From: Vibrio nigripulchritudo ATCC 27043
GTDB lineage: Bacteria > Pseudomonadota > Gammaproteobacteria > Enterobacterales > Vibrionaceae
Assembly (NCBI RefSeq): GCF_000222685.1
Contig: NZ_AFWJ01000224.1
Location: 1-40,262 of the forward strand
DNA: 40,262 nucleotides
Direction of reading: 5' to 3'
Shown one piece after another: positions 22,856 through 31,842 of this stretch. The number at the start of each line of letters is the position of its first letter. Position 1 is the stretch's first letter. The translations under genes were made by a program, and so were the position numbers. The notes under the pieces were generated by a model, which made no database searches, was not told where the DNA came from, and saw only the letters and a program-made list of their open reading frames with translations.

Positions 22856-25800
22856 TTAGTTCGGATTTCTCAATGTATATGTATCCACAACAATATTTCC
22901 TAAATTACCACTTGGTTCAATAACTTGAGTAACCATTTTGAATTCAAGTTCACCGTCTGTGAGAGCAGTTCTTAGCTTGCTGATTCCCGATTTAAACTCT
23001 AGCTGCTTTTCTGCCGGCCATTGCTTTATCTCTTCGCTTTTAGCAAATCTCTCATACTTCTTTAGCGTTGCATCGGCATGCTCCCAAGTGCCTTGCTCAT
23101 ATTTCTTACCATCACTCCAAATCGCAGCGGCTTTTGAAGGCGGTAATCGACCACTGCCTTTGTACTCCACAATTGTCGGCGGATCTAAATATATATCATC
23201 AAACTGATCTTTTTTGTCATTCAAGTTTGATTTATAGGTAGCAATTCCTCTTTCTTTTAGGCTCAGCCCACCCACTTGTATTGGAGCTCTTGCCAAACGT
23301 TCTCCATTGGTTACGCCTAAGTGTTCCGTAATGCGCTTTGCTTCAACCGAGTGTGGATCAGATGCGAGTAAATCCTTACGTTTAGCTAGAAGAGCCGACG
23401 TTGATTGATTCCCAAATTCTGGGTGTAAGTCATTTGATCTCACTAAACTGGAACGTTGTTGCTTGTCTCTTCGGTATACACCGGCTATCGTTCCTCTTTC
23501 ATTAGAACGCCAATGCCCTGTACTCTTGTCGTAAGTATACCCTTCTTTGAGCGACTTAAACTGCTCAAAATCCATTCTGGAAGTTGGCGCATCATATTGC
23601 TTATGCTTGATAAAGTCTTCCCACTCACTGAGTGAAACGCCATCAGGTCTGGCAAGTCTATTTCCTGTTACTGGATCGAGTGGGTAAGGTTTAATTGGAT
23701 TAGCATCGTTTATACCAATCTTTCCGTCGGGTGTGTCAATCCCAGTAAAGTGGTTTTCAATATCTTTGAGCGCTGACGCGAGATCTTCATCTCCATTTTT
23801 AATCAATTCCTCTCGAACTCGATTCAACTGATCTCGTAATGGAAGCCTCCTAAACACCGCTTCACTGGCGAGCTCTATGCCCTTTTCTGCTAGAAGTTCA
23901 ACCAGCAACTGACCAGGGTTTAGAGTATTCGTTCCTTTTGCTATGTCACGCAGTGTTTCAAGAACTTTGATACCGTCATTAATTGCCTCGATACGAAGAT
24001 AATATGTTGCCAACGAAACTAGCGCACGAGCAGTAAAACGCAGCGCTTTTATTTGGAACGTATTATTTTCTACGGCATTTTCAGCTGCACTTGACGCAGC
24101 CCCAACGTCACCACCGAAGAAAAACACCGTTACACCAGCGATCAAAGCAGAAACTGATACACCTTGCTTTTTCAACTCATTAATTTTGTCGAAAGTACTC
24201 TGAGAAACGAGTTGGCAATCGGTACCATTTGAAATACTGTCACCACAAAGAGCGCTCAGTTTACCAATGTCTGAAATCAGCTCTATGGTTGCGTTTTCAG
24301 TTTCACTTAGAAGTCGATTGGCTTCTTCTAGGTGGTTGCCCGCAATATATTCACCAACAACCGCACCACCCGCACCAGATCCACAAGCTTGAGCGTGGTC
24401 GTCGCGGTTTCCTCCATTGGCAATGGATATCGCTCCTTGCATCACGCAGCCAAGCGCCGCATGAGCAATGTATCCAGCAGCAGAAGAGATAGGCTCGTTT
24501 AGGACGATTTTCCCGTTCTCATCCCACTCTAGCTGGATGTCACCATTCGCATCAACGGGTATTCTGCTCTTTGCATCGTGAATTTTGTTAGCAAGCTTTT
24601 TACCAACGATATTAATGGCGGACATCGCCAGGGACTTAATTGCAATCTTTTCAAAATCAAGACTAGCAAAGCCCTCACCACTCAATAAACTCTGTGCATT
24701 GGCAGAAACTGTCGCATGCATGACAGACTGAATCGACTGTTGGGCAAAGTCTGCAATGTAATCATTTTCAATAACTTCATTGAGGTAGCTATTCAGCCCG
24801 TTGTCTCCTGCAAGGAACTCCGCACTTAAGTTTTGCATCACCCCAGCAGTGACCATAGACGTGACTAGGTTTTGAATGGATTCATGACTTGCAATTTCAG
24901 TGAGCGTTTTACCTACATCGAAACCGTTAGCCAAAAGAGAACCAGTTGCTTGAGTAACGATTGCTGAATAACCTGCATTAATCGCAGTAGCAAAAGCCCC
25001 TTCGCCTGCAATAATGGAAAGCCCTCCGCTTCCCGCCGTTGCAGCGGTTATCGCCAAGCCCAAAATCGCCATACCAGCAGGTGTTAGGCCGCTGTTGTCG
25101 TAATCCCAGCGTTCAATTTCTAGCTGAATAGTATTCCAATGAATATCGACTTCCGGGTTATTCCGAAGCTCTGCTAGCCACTCCATTCCAGGTCTGGAGG
25201 AAAGAGCATTTAATGTTTGTTCTATGCTGGCAGCATCTTTGCCCGATACTATGTCTACATGGACACCATTTCTGGCGTCAACCAGTAAACCACCTTTGGC
25301 TCTGAACTCATTGTAATGAGCATATTGCTCGGAGAAACCGCTACCTTGGTGCCTAAAGCTCAATGAACCTGTGTAAGACTCCTGCGAGTTTTCCATTGCC
25401 TGAGTAATGAAGGCTTCAAAATGCACATCATCCGCGAGAATTTTCGCTACGCCACCGGACTCTACGTTAACGGCAGACATGCGAACAGGACCCATATCTG
25501 TGCTTATGACAAGATCTTGACCAGACTTAAGTAGTGTCTCGACGATTCCTTCATGATACTCACTGAATGATGAAGACTCTTTGGTTCCGAATAAGCCCCC
25601 CGTCTGAGACTCAAAAGACTCGCTAGAACTAAAGTTATCAATCGCAGCGGTCAAGTAGATGCCTTCACTCGCGAGCAGTTCAAGTACACCTTCACTCTCT
25701 AAAACCGAGCCAGTGACATAGATTTCATTACCGACAATCGACAGTAGATCAATAGCACTCAATTCAGATTGGATATTAACGAGCGATTTGGTCGCCGTTT

Positions 25801-26965
25801 GCCAGTGTTCCCCCTGCTGAGCATGATCTTGCCTAACTTTTTGAGGAACAATGGTCACTTTGCCCCCCGCTTTAACTTTCAACTCACCATTAGACTTAAG
25901 ATTGCCACCTTCAACTGTAAAGTCTCCGGCACTGTAGATATTGAGACTATCGATGCCCGTAATGGTCGCCAACTTACCTGCAAGCTCTGAGAAACCATGC
26001 TCGTAGTTGTGTCGGTATACCAATGTTTTATTGGTAATTTGGTTGGCAAGTAGTTGAACTTTACGACCACTTATGTCACCAGATAAATTCTCAATTTCGT
26101 TTGCTTTAACAAAGATTTGGTTAGAAGAAACAGAACCGTTGACGAGCTTGAACTTATTGGATGCTGCTATATGAAGCTGTCGGTCAGAAATGACTTTGCC
26201 ACCGTTGATGTAGAAGTTGTGTGTTTTGATAACACCGCTTCCAATGTCTAGCGTTGTATCGGTAACCGTTTCTTTGGCTAACGTGGCTTGAGTAAGGTAA
26301 ACAAACGGAATCACGATTTCTTGACCGGTCGTCAGTTCCCTTATTTCTGGCCAAATCATGTCTTTGGGAAGAGTGTTAATTTGAGCTTCTGTTAAGTTTT
26401 GCCCAAATTTAACGGTTGGATTTTTCTTAAACCACTCCAAGCCATTCTTGTACAATAGGCGAATCATGCCATTGTAACCTTGCTCCGAGTGCTCCGCGCT
26501 TAATCCATTACTTGATATATAGCTTCGGTTGAGCATCTGGTTAAGCTGAAGGCGAACAATGTCTCGCTCCACATAGGGCGTACCAATGAACTTAGGTTTA
26601 GCGGACGCTTTAGGGATAAAAGTGGTGATATCGCCGACGCCAATTGGGATCCATTTTACATCGGCAAATTGGCTAGCATTGTGTCGTGATGCATTCTTAT
26701 AAAAGTAATCAAACCCATCAAAGATATCAGGTACTGGATAAGGGAAAATTTCTTTGTAGGTATAGTTATTATTACTCGGCGCTAGTTCTAAGCGTGCAGC
26801 AGAGTTTAACGAGTCTTCCAACGCTTTCACATCTTTAGCATATCGAACACCCGCGTAAATTGGCATACTCCATTGCGCCGCCAGGGTAACCAACAACATA
26901 TTGGCAGTGAACTTTTTCGGGTTGCACTTCATTTTTCGAAGAGCATGTTTAAGTATCTTTTTCAT
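22856..26965 (-). CDS. CdiA-like toxin-bearing exoprotein lacking a TPS domain
   Basis: 1369 residues. A long extended-type signal region (about 1-40, ending 'QWSMPIYA') is followed by the FHA/CdiA middle module ('YVERDIVRLQLNQML', 'LTEAQINTLPKDMIW', 'VIPFVYL'), FHA-type repeats, a DUF637-like hydrophobic region ('TPAGMAILGLAITAATAG') and the pretoxin segment ending in VENN (24062-24073). The last 400 or so residues are the variable toxin part. They include 'IVEYKG' (E at 23165-23167) preceded by Asp residues, a PD-(D/E)xK nuclease-like core. I chose the ATG at 26965 because GAGGG lies 9 bases upstream and the signal region starts there. No TPS domain is present in this protein. Confidence 0.8.
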   Translation of the reverse strand: MKKILKHALRKMKCNPKKFTANMLLVTLAAQWSMPIYAGVRYAKDVKALEDSLNSAARLELAPSNNNYTYKEIFPYPVPDIFDGFDYFYKNASRHNASQFADVKWIPIGVGDITTFIPKASAKPKFIGTPYVERDIVRLQLNQMLNRSYISSNGLSAEHSEQGYNGMIRLLYKNGLEWFKKNPTVKFGQNLTEAQINTLPKDMIWPEIRELTTGQEIVIPFVYLTQATLAKETVTDTTLDIGSGVIKTHNFYINGGKVISDRQLHIAASNKFKLVNGSVSSNQIFVKANEIENLSGDISGRKVQLLANQITNKTLVYRHNYEHGFSELAGKLATITGIDSLNIYSAGDFTVEGGNLKSNGELKVKAGGKVTIVPQKVRQDHAQQGEHWQTATKSLVNIQSELSAIDLLSIVGNEIYVTGSVLESEGVLELLASEGIYLTAAIDNFSSSESFESQTGGLFGTKESSSFSEYHEGIVETLLKSGQDLVISTDMGPVRMSAVNVESGGVAKILADDVHFEAFITQAMENSQESYTGSLSFRHQGSGFSEQYAHYNEFRAKGGLLVDARNGVHVDIVSGKDAASIEQTLNALSSRPGMEWLAELRNNPEVDIHWNTIQLEIERWDYDNSGLTPAGMAILGLAITAATAGSGGLSIIAGEGAFATAINAGYSAIVTQATGSLLANGFDVGKTLTEIASHESIQNLVTSMVTAGVMQNLSAEFLAGDNGLNSYLNEVIENDYIADFAQQSIQSVMHATVSANAQSLLSGEGFASLDFEKIAIKSLAMSAINIVGKKLANKIHDAKSRIPVDANGDIQLEWDENGKIVLNEPISSAAGYIAHAALGCVMQGAISIANGGNRDDHAQACGSGAGGAVVGEYIAGNHLEEANRLLSETENATIELISDIGKLSALCGDSISNGTDCQLVSQSTFDKINELKKQGVSVSALIAGVTVFFFGGDVGAASSAAENAVENNTFQIKALRFTARALVSLATYYLRIEAINDGIKVLETLRDIAKGTNTLNPGQLLVELLAEKGIELASEAVFRRLPLRDQLNRVREELIKNGDEDLASALKDIENHFTGIDTPDGKIGINDANPIKPYPLDPVTGNRLARPDGVSLSEWEDFIKHKQYDAPTSRMDFEQFKSLKEGYTYDKSTGHWRSNERGTIAGVYRRDKQQRSSLVRSNDLHPEFGNQSTSALLAKRKDLLASDPHSVEAKRITEHLGVTNGERLARAPIQVGGLSLKERGIATYKSNLNDKKDQFDDIYLDPPTIVEYKGSGRLPPSKAAAIWSDGKKYEQGTWEHADATLKKYERFAKSEEIKQWPAEKQLEFKSGISKLRTALTDGELEFKMVTQVIEPSGNLGNIVVDTYTLRNPN

Positions 26966-26984
26966 ATTGACGCCCTCGAAATTA

Positions 26985-29738
26985 TTAGTTTGCTGGATGA
27001 ACACCGTAAGTGATATCACCAGAGAGAATCGTTCCTTCTTTATCCTGCTGTGGTCTCTCTATGCCAGTAACATTGAAATCACCATCGCCTAGGTAAAACA
27101 GTGCGGGCAATTTTCCTATTTCACTAATAGAAATGAGGCTTTTTGAAGTTGTAGTCCACTTTTCTGTTTTTCTTTTTAAACAAATACCGAGAATACGCTT
27201 AGAGCAATATACCTCTTCATGGTCAATATCATTTCTTTCAAGTTTTGACTGTTGAAGTTTCAACCCTAAATTTTCGAAACTAGTGAGCTTTCCGGTTATA
27301 TTTCCAAGTATCTCTAGATTCCCAGCGAGGTTACTAAAACTGTTAGCTTTTTCACTTGTGATATGTAAGTCCTTGCCAACTAACACCCGTGGAATTGGCG
27401 TGTTAGCGGCTATCCAGTTTTCTTTGATTTCCACATACGTCTGCCCTCTAGGCTTAAGGTACTCACTGCATCCAGACACAATATTTAATAACTCTTGAGC
27501 TCGAGAATGTTTCTGAGCGTCACTGTGGAAATGATTGACCCACTCATTTTCCCAGACGGTCTGCCATTCGCCAGAATGCCTAATTTCCACTCTCTTAAAC
27601 TCAGAAACCCATTCACAAGTCCTCACATAACCTTTCTCGAGAGTCCATTCAGAATTACATTTATACTCTGGCACATATTCATACTTATATTCAGTCCATG
27701 GAGATTTGTAGACACTTTTCATTACTCGATCATAAGATCTATAATACGTTGAAGCATTCCTTATTTTATCAAAATTATCTTTAAAGTTAATAAAATCAAG
27801 TCTGCTAACAGATATATGACTGCCTATATTCCCCCATTTGTAATATTCAGAAAAATCTTCTTGCATAAGTTCATTTTCTTTTGCAATACATTGGGGAGAT
27901 ATTGGTTTGGGCTGAGACCATGGAACATCATCTTTATGTGTTCTCCCTTCAATATAATATCGATGATTTTGGAATTGCTCTGTATCCAATATTAAATTCC
28001 CATTTAATACCTCTATACTTCCCGAGCCGTTTTTTAGTTCCTTTTTGGCTTTTATGTGAAGTGAGTTTTCAGCAGAAATAGACACTTGGTGAGAATGGAC
28101 AATCTTTGCTAAATCATCCTCAGTAATAGAGTTGTGGTCTCTATTCGTCCTAGACTTAAACTGACCAGTATCTCTAAACACATCTAAACGAGGGTTTGAG
28201 TTGACGATAGTCGGTGCATCCATCGCGATATTAAAACCAAAGATATACGCTTCACGTTCTTCAGTAAGCCAATTTTGCCTGCGATTATCGGGACATGAAT
28301 CAGCTTTAATGAGTTCAGCCCCGATACCCAGTTGAATTTCATTTTGATCATAATGCACGTTGTTAGAGTTATCAGAATAACTCGTTGCCGTTGCCACCTC
28401 TAAAGCACTAGGAGCACATCGCCATGGCTGACCATGACCATTGTGAATATCAGCGCCAGCGGCTAAATACACATTATTCCCGACGACCATACCTCTGTTC
28501 ACATTTATTAGTGATTGTTCTGCTTGAATCAAAATGTCACGGCTAGCGAAAATTTCGCCACCTGCACGCATGTTATGTTCTTGTTCGCTAGGCTTCCCTG
28601 CGTTGTAGAAATTTTTCGCACTTATACGCGCATCACCCGTGGTGATTAAGCCACCGTTGTAAATATTGTCACCCACCGCAAACGAAATCGAGTCCGCATC
28701 GATGCTCGCTTTTTGAAAAGTATCGCTGGATGACGGCGAAATATAAAGATTGTCGCTGTTCAAGGTGACTTGTGAAGGGGAAACAATAGTTGAATCTAGT
28801 AAAGTAATCGCCCCATAAGAGGTAAGCTTGATTGAACCAAAAGGGATTACAGACTTATCTTTGTGTGAACCTACAATGGAAATATCAGCTTTGGTATTCA
28901 AAATGGGCAGAGCCGAACTCGCTAGAGTAATATTACCTGGAGCATGGATATAAAGACTGCCTGCGTTGATATTATGATCGATGCTTAATACATTATTTTT
29001 GGTACCACCATTCCAAGTAGACCGCAAGGTAGGGTACTCAACAAGATAATCCCCAACATTGATCCGAAGGTGGGTTTGGGCGGCTAGGTAGCTTCCACTT
29101 GAATCCAGTGTGTACTCACCATTACTGAGTTTTCTTGCTTTTACAAAGGTATCGATAGGTGCCTGTTGCACAAATTCTTCACTGACCAAATCAATGATGT
29201 CTGCATCGGCAGTCGTTAGACCATTTCCTGTTATGGTGATGGTTCCATTCTTTGTTGTAATTTTTTGATTGTTATTACTCAAAGAACCCGCAACCAAAGT
29301 TACTCGTCCGGCGTTTTTGAAGTTACATGAATCACACACAATACCTGCAGGGCTAACAAACAAGATGTCGCTTCGTTTACCCAATACCTCAATGTTACCT
29401 ATCACCATCGGCTGACTGGACTGGTTTTCGATGATTGTAACGTTAGATGGTTCTTTAAGCTTCGTGTTTATCTTCGGATTGTTATTGATATAGAGCGTGT
29501 TATCTCGGTTGTCGAAATGAGAGAACTTGGTTCGACTAGTAGTCACATTCACCTGAGTGTTCGGGTAAACGTAAAACACATTTCTACCATCTGAAGTTAC
29601 TTTTGCAACAGCACTTATTGCGTCTATCCCAGTGACCGAGTCGGCATATGCAATGCCTGTCGGTAACGTAAGAGAAGCGGCTATCGCAAAAGGGACACTC
29701 CTTAGCTTTAGCCCAACTGACTTGGCTTTATTTTTCAT
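26985..29738 (-). CDS. TpsA-like exoprotein with two-partner-secretion domain (CdiA N-terminal partner)
   Basis: 917 residues. A signal peptide of about 32 residues is followed by the TPS/haemagglutination-activity domain: 'FSHFDNRDNTLYINNN', 'NIEVLGKRSDILFVSPAGIV' and 'CDSCNFKNAGRVTL', the last two matching the CdiA-type NPNGI/C-x2-C motif with SPAGI in place of NPNGI. Beta-helix-like repeats follow. The protein ends normally before the next gene (19-base gap) with no toxin domain. ATG at 29738 is preferred over GTG at 29747, which overlaps the AAGAAG ribosome binding site. It and the following gene together make up what is usually one CdiA. The partner transporter gene (cdiB/tpsB) is not in the window. 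Confidence 0.82.
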   Translation of the reverse strand: MKNKAKSVGLKLRSVPFAIAASLTLPTGIAYADSVTGIDAISAVAKVTSDGRNVFYVYPNTQVNVTTSRTKFSHFDNRDNTLYINNNPKINTKLKEPSNVTIIENQSSQPMVIGNIEVLGKRSDILFVSPAGIVCDSCNFKNAGRVTLVAGSLSNNNQKITTKNGTITITGNGLTTADADIIDLVSEEFVQQAPIDTFVKARKLSNGEYTLDSSGSYLAAQTHLRINVGDYLVEYPTLRSTWNGGTKNNVLSIDHNINAGSLYIHAPGNITLASSALPILNTKADISIVGSHKDKSVIPFGSIKLTSYGAITLLDSTIVSPSQVTLNSDNLYISPSSSDTFQKASIDADSISFAVGDNIYNGGLITTGDARISAKNFYNAGKPSEQEHNMRAGGEIFASRDILIQAEQSLINVNRGMVVGNNVYLAAGADIHNGHGQPWRCAPSALEVATATSYSDNSNNVHYDQNEIQLGIGAELIKADSCPDNRRQNWLTEEREAYIFGFNIAMDAPTIVNSNPRLDVFRDTGQFKSRTNRDHNSITEDDLAKIVHSHQVSISAENSLHIKAKKELKNGSGSIEVLNGNLILDTEQFQNHRYYIEGRTHKDDVPWSQPKPISPQCIAKENELMQEDFSEYYKWGNIGSHISVSRLDFINFKDNFDKIRNASTYYRSYDRVMKSVYKSPWTEYKYEYVPEYKCNSEWTLEKGYVRTCEWVSEFKRVEIRHSGEWQTVWENEWVNHFHSDAQKHSRAQELLNIVSGCSEYLKPRGQTYVEIKENWIAANTPIPRVLVGKDLHITSEKANSFSNLAGNLEILGNITGKLTSFENLGLKLQQSKLERNDIDHEEVYCSKRILGICLKRKTEKWTTTSKSLISISEIGKLPALFYLGDGDFNVTGIERPQQDKEGTILSGDITYGVHPAN

Positions 29739-29820
29739 TTTTTCCACTTCTTAAGTAAGACTCAAAAATCTAAATTTCTAAATATAAGAGGGAAAATCTA
29801 TAAAAGTTAGATATGAATGT

Positions 29821-29840
29821 AAATGATAGTCATATCATTT
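29821..29840. promoter_or_regulatory. perfect 20-base palindrome upstream of the CDI-type operon
   Basis: AAATGATA (29821-29828), GTCA, TATCATTT (29833-29840): 8-base arms with a 4-base centre, about 80 bases before the start codon on the minus strand. The core ATGATAGTCAT resembles part of a Fur box (ATGATAATCAT) but the flanks do not fit. Confidence 0.45.
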
Positions 29841-29876
29841 CTTAAAAAAGAGACCTACATTCCACTTGAACTTTAA

Positions 29877-29910
29877 ATTAAAAAGCCAGCCTGATACCCA
29901 AGCTGGCTTT
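29877..29910 (-). terminator. terminator of the lipoprotein gene
   Basis: AAAGCCAGC (29882-29890) pairs with GCTGGCTTT (29902-29910) around an 11-base loop. On the minus strand a T-run follows (complement of 29877-29881). It lies 23 bases after the lipoprotein stop. Confidence 0.75.
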
Positions 29911-29933
29911 CAAAAATAACCAAGTTTTCTAAG

Positions 29934-31649
29934 TTACTTTTTCATAATAAAGAATTCTAAACAGGGGTTTTCGCTTTGGTTCCATGGGAACTCGCCTCTT
30001 ATACAGAAATCGACATGTCGGGATTTGTCTGAACCGAATTCGAAATTGTACGTTGTGCTTGATGAAACAAGCTCACGGCGTCCGTTTTCATAGTCCCAGT
30101 ATTGGAATTCTAACATTGGGTCATTGGCATTGAAGATTGAGTCTGTCGCATCCAGTTTTACGGAATTTGTTCCCTCAATGTCGACAATGATCAGGCTTCT
30201 TGCCATATCTTTAGGTTCGTAGCGAACACCATTCACTTTCACAATCGCTTTTGGTGGGTTGGGTTCATCACCTCTTATATAAGCCCATGAGTTATAAATC
30301 TTATGTTTGCCCACAGGAACAACCCGACCATGTACCGAACTGTCGAAGCCTGATGCAAACTCGTAGATGTTATTGTCTACCATTACATCTACTCGGTAGT
30401 TTTTCGCGGTGTCCACTTTACCCAGGGTGAACTGGTTGGATTTGGTGATCACATCCATGATTTTCTGGTGACCGTTGTGCTGATCGAAAACAAACCAACG
30501 ATACGTAGGGTTGGCAACATGTGCAGACGGCGTGGCTGTAATTAAAATATTGTCATTTATATTATGCGTACTGGTCGAAACCCAGTTTTCGAGTGAGGGC
30601 TCTTTCGCCGTTTCTGTTTTGGTGTTTTTCAGTTGCCAACGTTTGGGGGCACATTCTCGTGTGCTTGTCGGGCACCAGTTCAGGTGTAATTGACCTGTGG
30701 CAGGCATTTTGAAGTACAGCACTTTTGCTGTTGGGTTAGCGCCAATTTGCTCAAAAAAGCTCACTAATGCACCGCCGTTAACACCTTCATAAGGAGCCCA
30801 AGTTCCACTTTGTGCCGATGTCTCATTTGAATCAATCTTAATACATTCGCCATCGTTGACTTCAACCGGATCAGACCCGACTGTCACAGGTGAAATAGTA
30901 CGGCTGTTGGCATCAGTACATTCATTCGCGTTGGCGACCCCATCAATGGTGATCTGAATGTTACCGTGCCAGGACTCAGTGGCAGATTTTGCTCTGATAG
31001 GTACTGTAATAGAGTCGGATTCACCCGCATTCAGATATTGGTACGAACCTCCAGGATCGTAAGCCAGAGATTGTCTGTTGCCAGCCACAAACAACCCGCC
31101 TTTGAATGTATGACCAACCATCTCAATGGTCGCTGCATCACCATTAAAAAACTCGCTGGCGTTTATATTTAGAGTGGCATCTTCATTGACGTTGTATGTG
31201 AATTTAGGGGCTGCATCATTCACTTGAATTTGCATGTCCACACATCTTGGGTAGCGACTCGTGTTGCTTTGATTTTCATGGGTTGCGCAGTAAGAAAGGC
31301 TATGATTACCCACTTCTGTAAAGGTGACAGTGAAACGTCTCTCGTCAGCACCACTGACGATTGTTCCATCTGGCTTGGTGTGTACCCATTCATTGGATTT
31401 GATATTTGCAACCGAGGAATTACCTATGAATCTTAACCACTGCCCAGCTAGAACAGATTTGGTTGCCTTAGCCCCAGCAGGTAAAGCGTAGTAACTCTCG
31501 TTATCAACGGAAATATAAGAACCTGCCGATGTGATTCCACGTGTAGGTGCTTTCGGAATTGTCGGGCTCGTTGGGTCTTTGGAATCAGAACCTCCACCAC
31601 CGCAGCCTATCAACACACCAGCAAATGCCATCATGGCAATATTTTTCAT
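29934..31649 (-). CDS. large lipoprotein of unknown function
   Basis: 571 residues starting with a lipoprotein signal (MKNIAMMAFAGVLIGCGGGG): the lipobox LIGC makes Cys16 the lipidation site, and a glycine/serine/proline linker follows. The rest is beta-rich and reads like several Ig-like or cadherin-like domains ('FTYNVNEDATLNINASEFF' resembles such an element). Cysteines are spaced in pairs. No enzyme motif is seen. It lies upstream of the CDI-type operon in the same direction but has its own terminator, so a link is not shown. Confidence 0.7.
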   Translation of the reverse strand: MKNIAMMAFAGVLIGCGGGGSDSKDPTSPTIPKAPTRGITSAGSYISVDNESYYALPAGAKATKSVLAGQWLRFIGNSSVANIKSNEWVHTKPDGTIVSGADERRFTVTFTEVGNHSLSYCATHENQSNTSRYPRCVDMQIQVNDAAPKFTYNVNEDATLNINASEFFNGDAATIEMVGHTFKGGLFVAGNRQSLAYDPGGSYQYLNAGESDSITVPIRAKSATESWHGNIQITIDGVANANECTDANSRTISPVTVGSDPVEVNDGECIKIDSNETSAQSGTWAPYEGVNGGALVSFFEQIGANPTAKVLYFKMPATGQLHLNWCPTSTRECAPKRWQLKNTKTETAKEPSLENWVSTSTHNINDNILITATPSAHVANPTYRWFVFDQHNGHQKIMDVITKSNQFTLGKVDTAKNYRVDVMVDNNIYEFASGFDSSVHGRVVPVGKHKIYNSWAYIRGDEPNPPKAIVKVNGVRYEPKDMARSLIIVDIEGTNSVKLDATDSIFNANDPMLEFQYWDYENGRRELVSSSTTYNFEFGSDKSRHVDFCIRGEFPWNQSENPCLEFFIMKK

Positions 31650-31681
31650 GTAATTACCCTATATACACAAACTAATTCGCC

Positions 31682-31707
31682 TTCAAGTCATTGATTAATG
31701 ACCTGAA
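31682..31707. promoter_or_regulatory. imperfect palindrome between galM and the lipoprotein gene
   Basis: TTCAAGTCATT (31682-31692) and AATGACCTGAA (31697-31707) pair at 10 of 11 positions around GATT, 33 bases before the lipoprotein start. It has no T-run on the minus strand, so an operator or leader hairpin is more likely than a terminator. Confidence 0.35.
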
Positions 31708-31820
31708 AGCACTGAATAATTTAAGAATGAGTAATGCGCAGAAGGATACAGAGAATTGTTCGCATTACCATATGTGCGCAGTTTATGTACAAGGATGTTA
31801 AATTGACATAAATATTATTT

Positions 31821-31842
31821 AAAACAGCGGGTAATCACCGCT
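31821..31842 (-). terminator. terminator of the gal operon
   Basis: AGCGG (31826-31830) and CCGCT (31838-31842) form a short GC-rich stem overlapping the galM stop codon. On the minus strand it is followed by GTTTTAAATAATATTT. Confidence 0.55.

Noticed and set aside
29821-29840. calling the palindrome a Fur box
   Set aside because: Only the core resembles a Fur site; flanking positions do not match the 19-base consensus.
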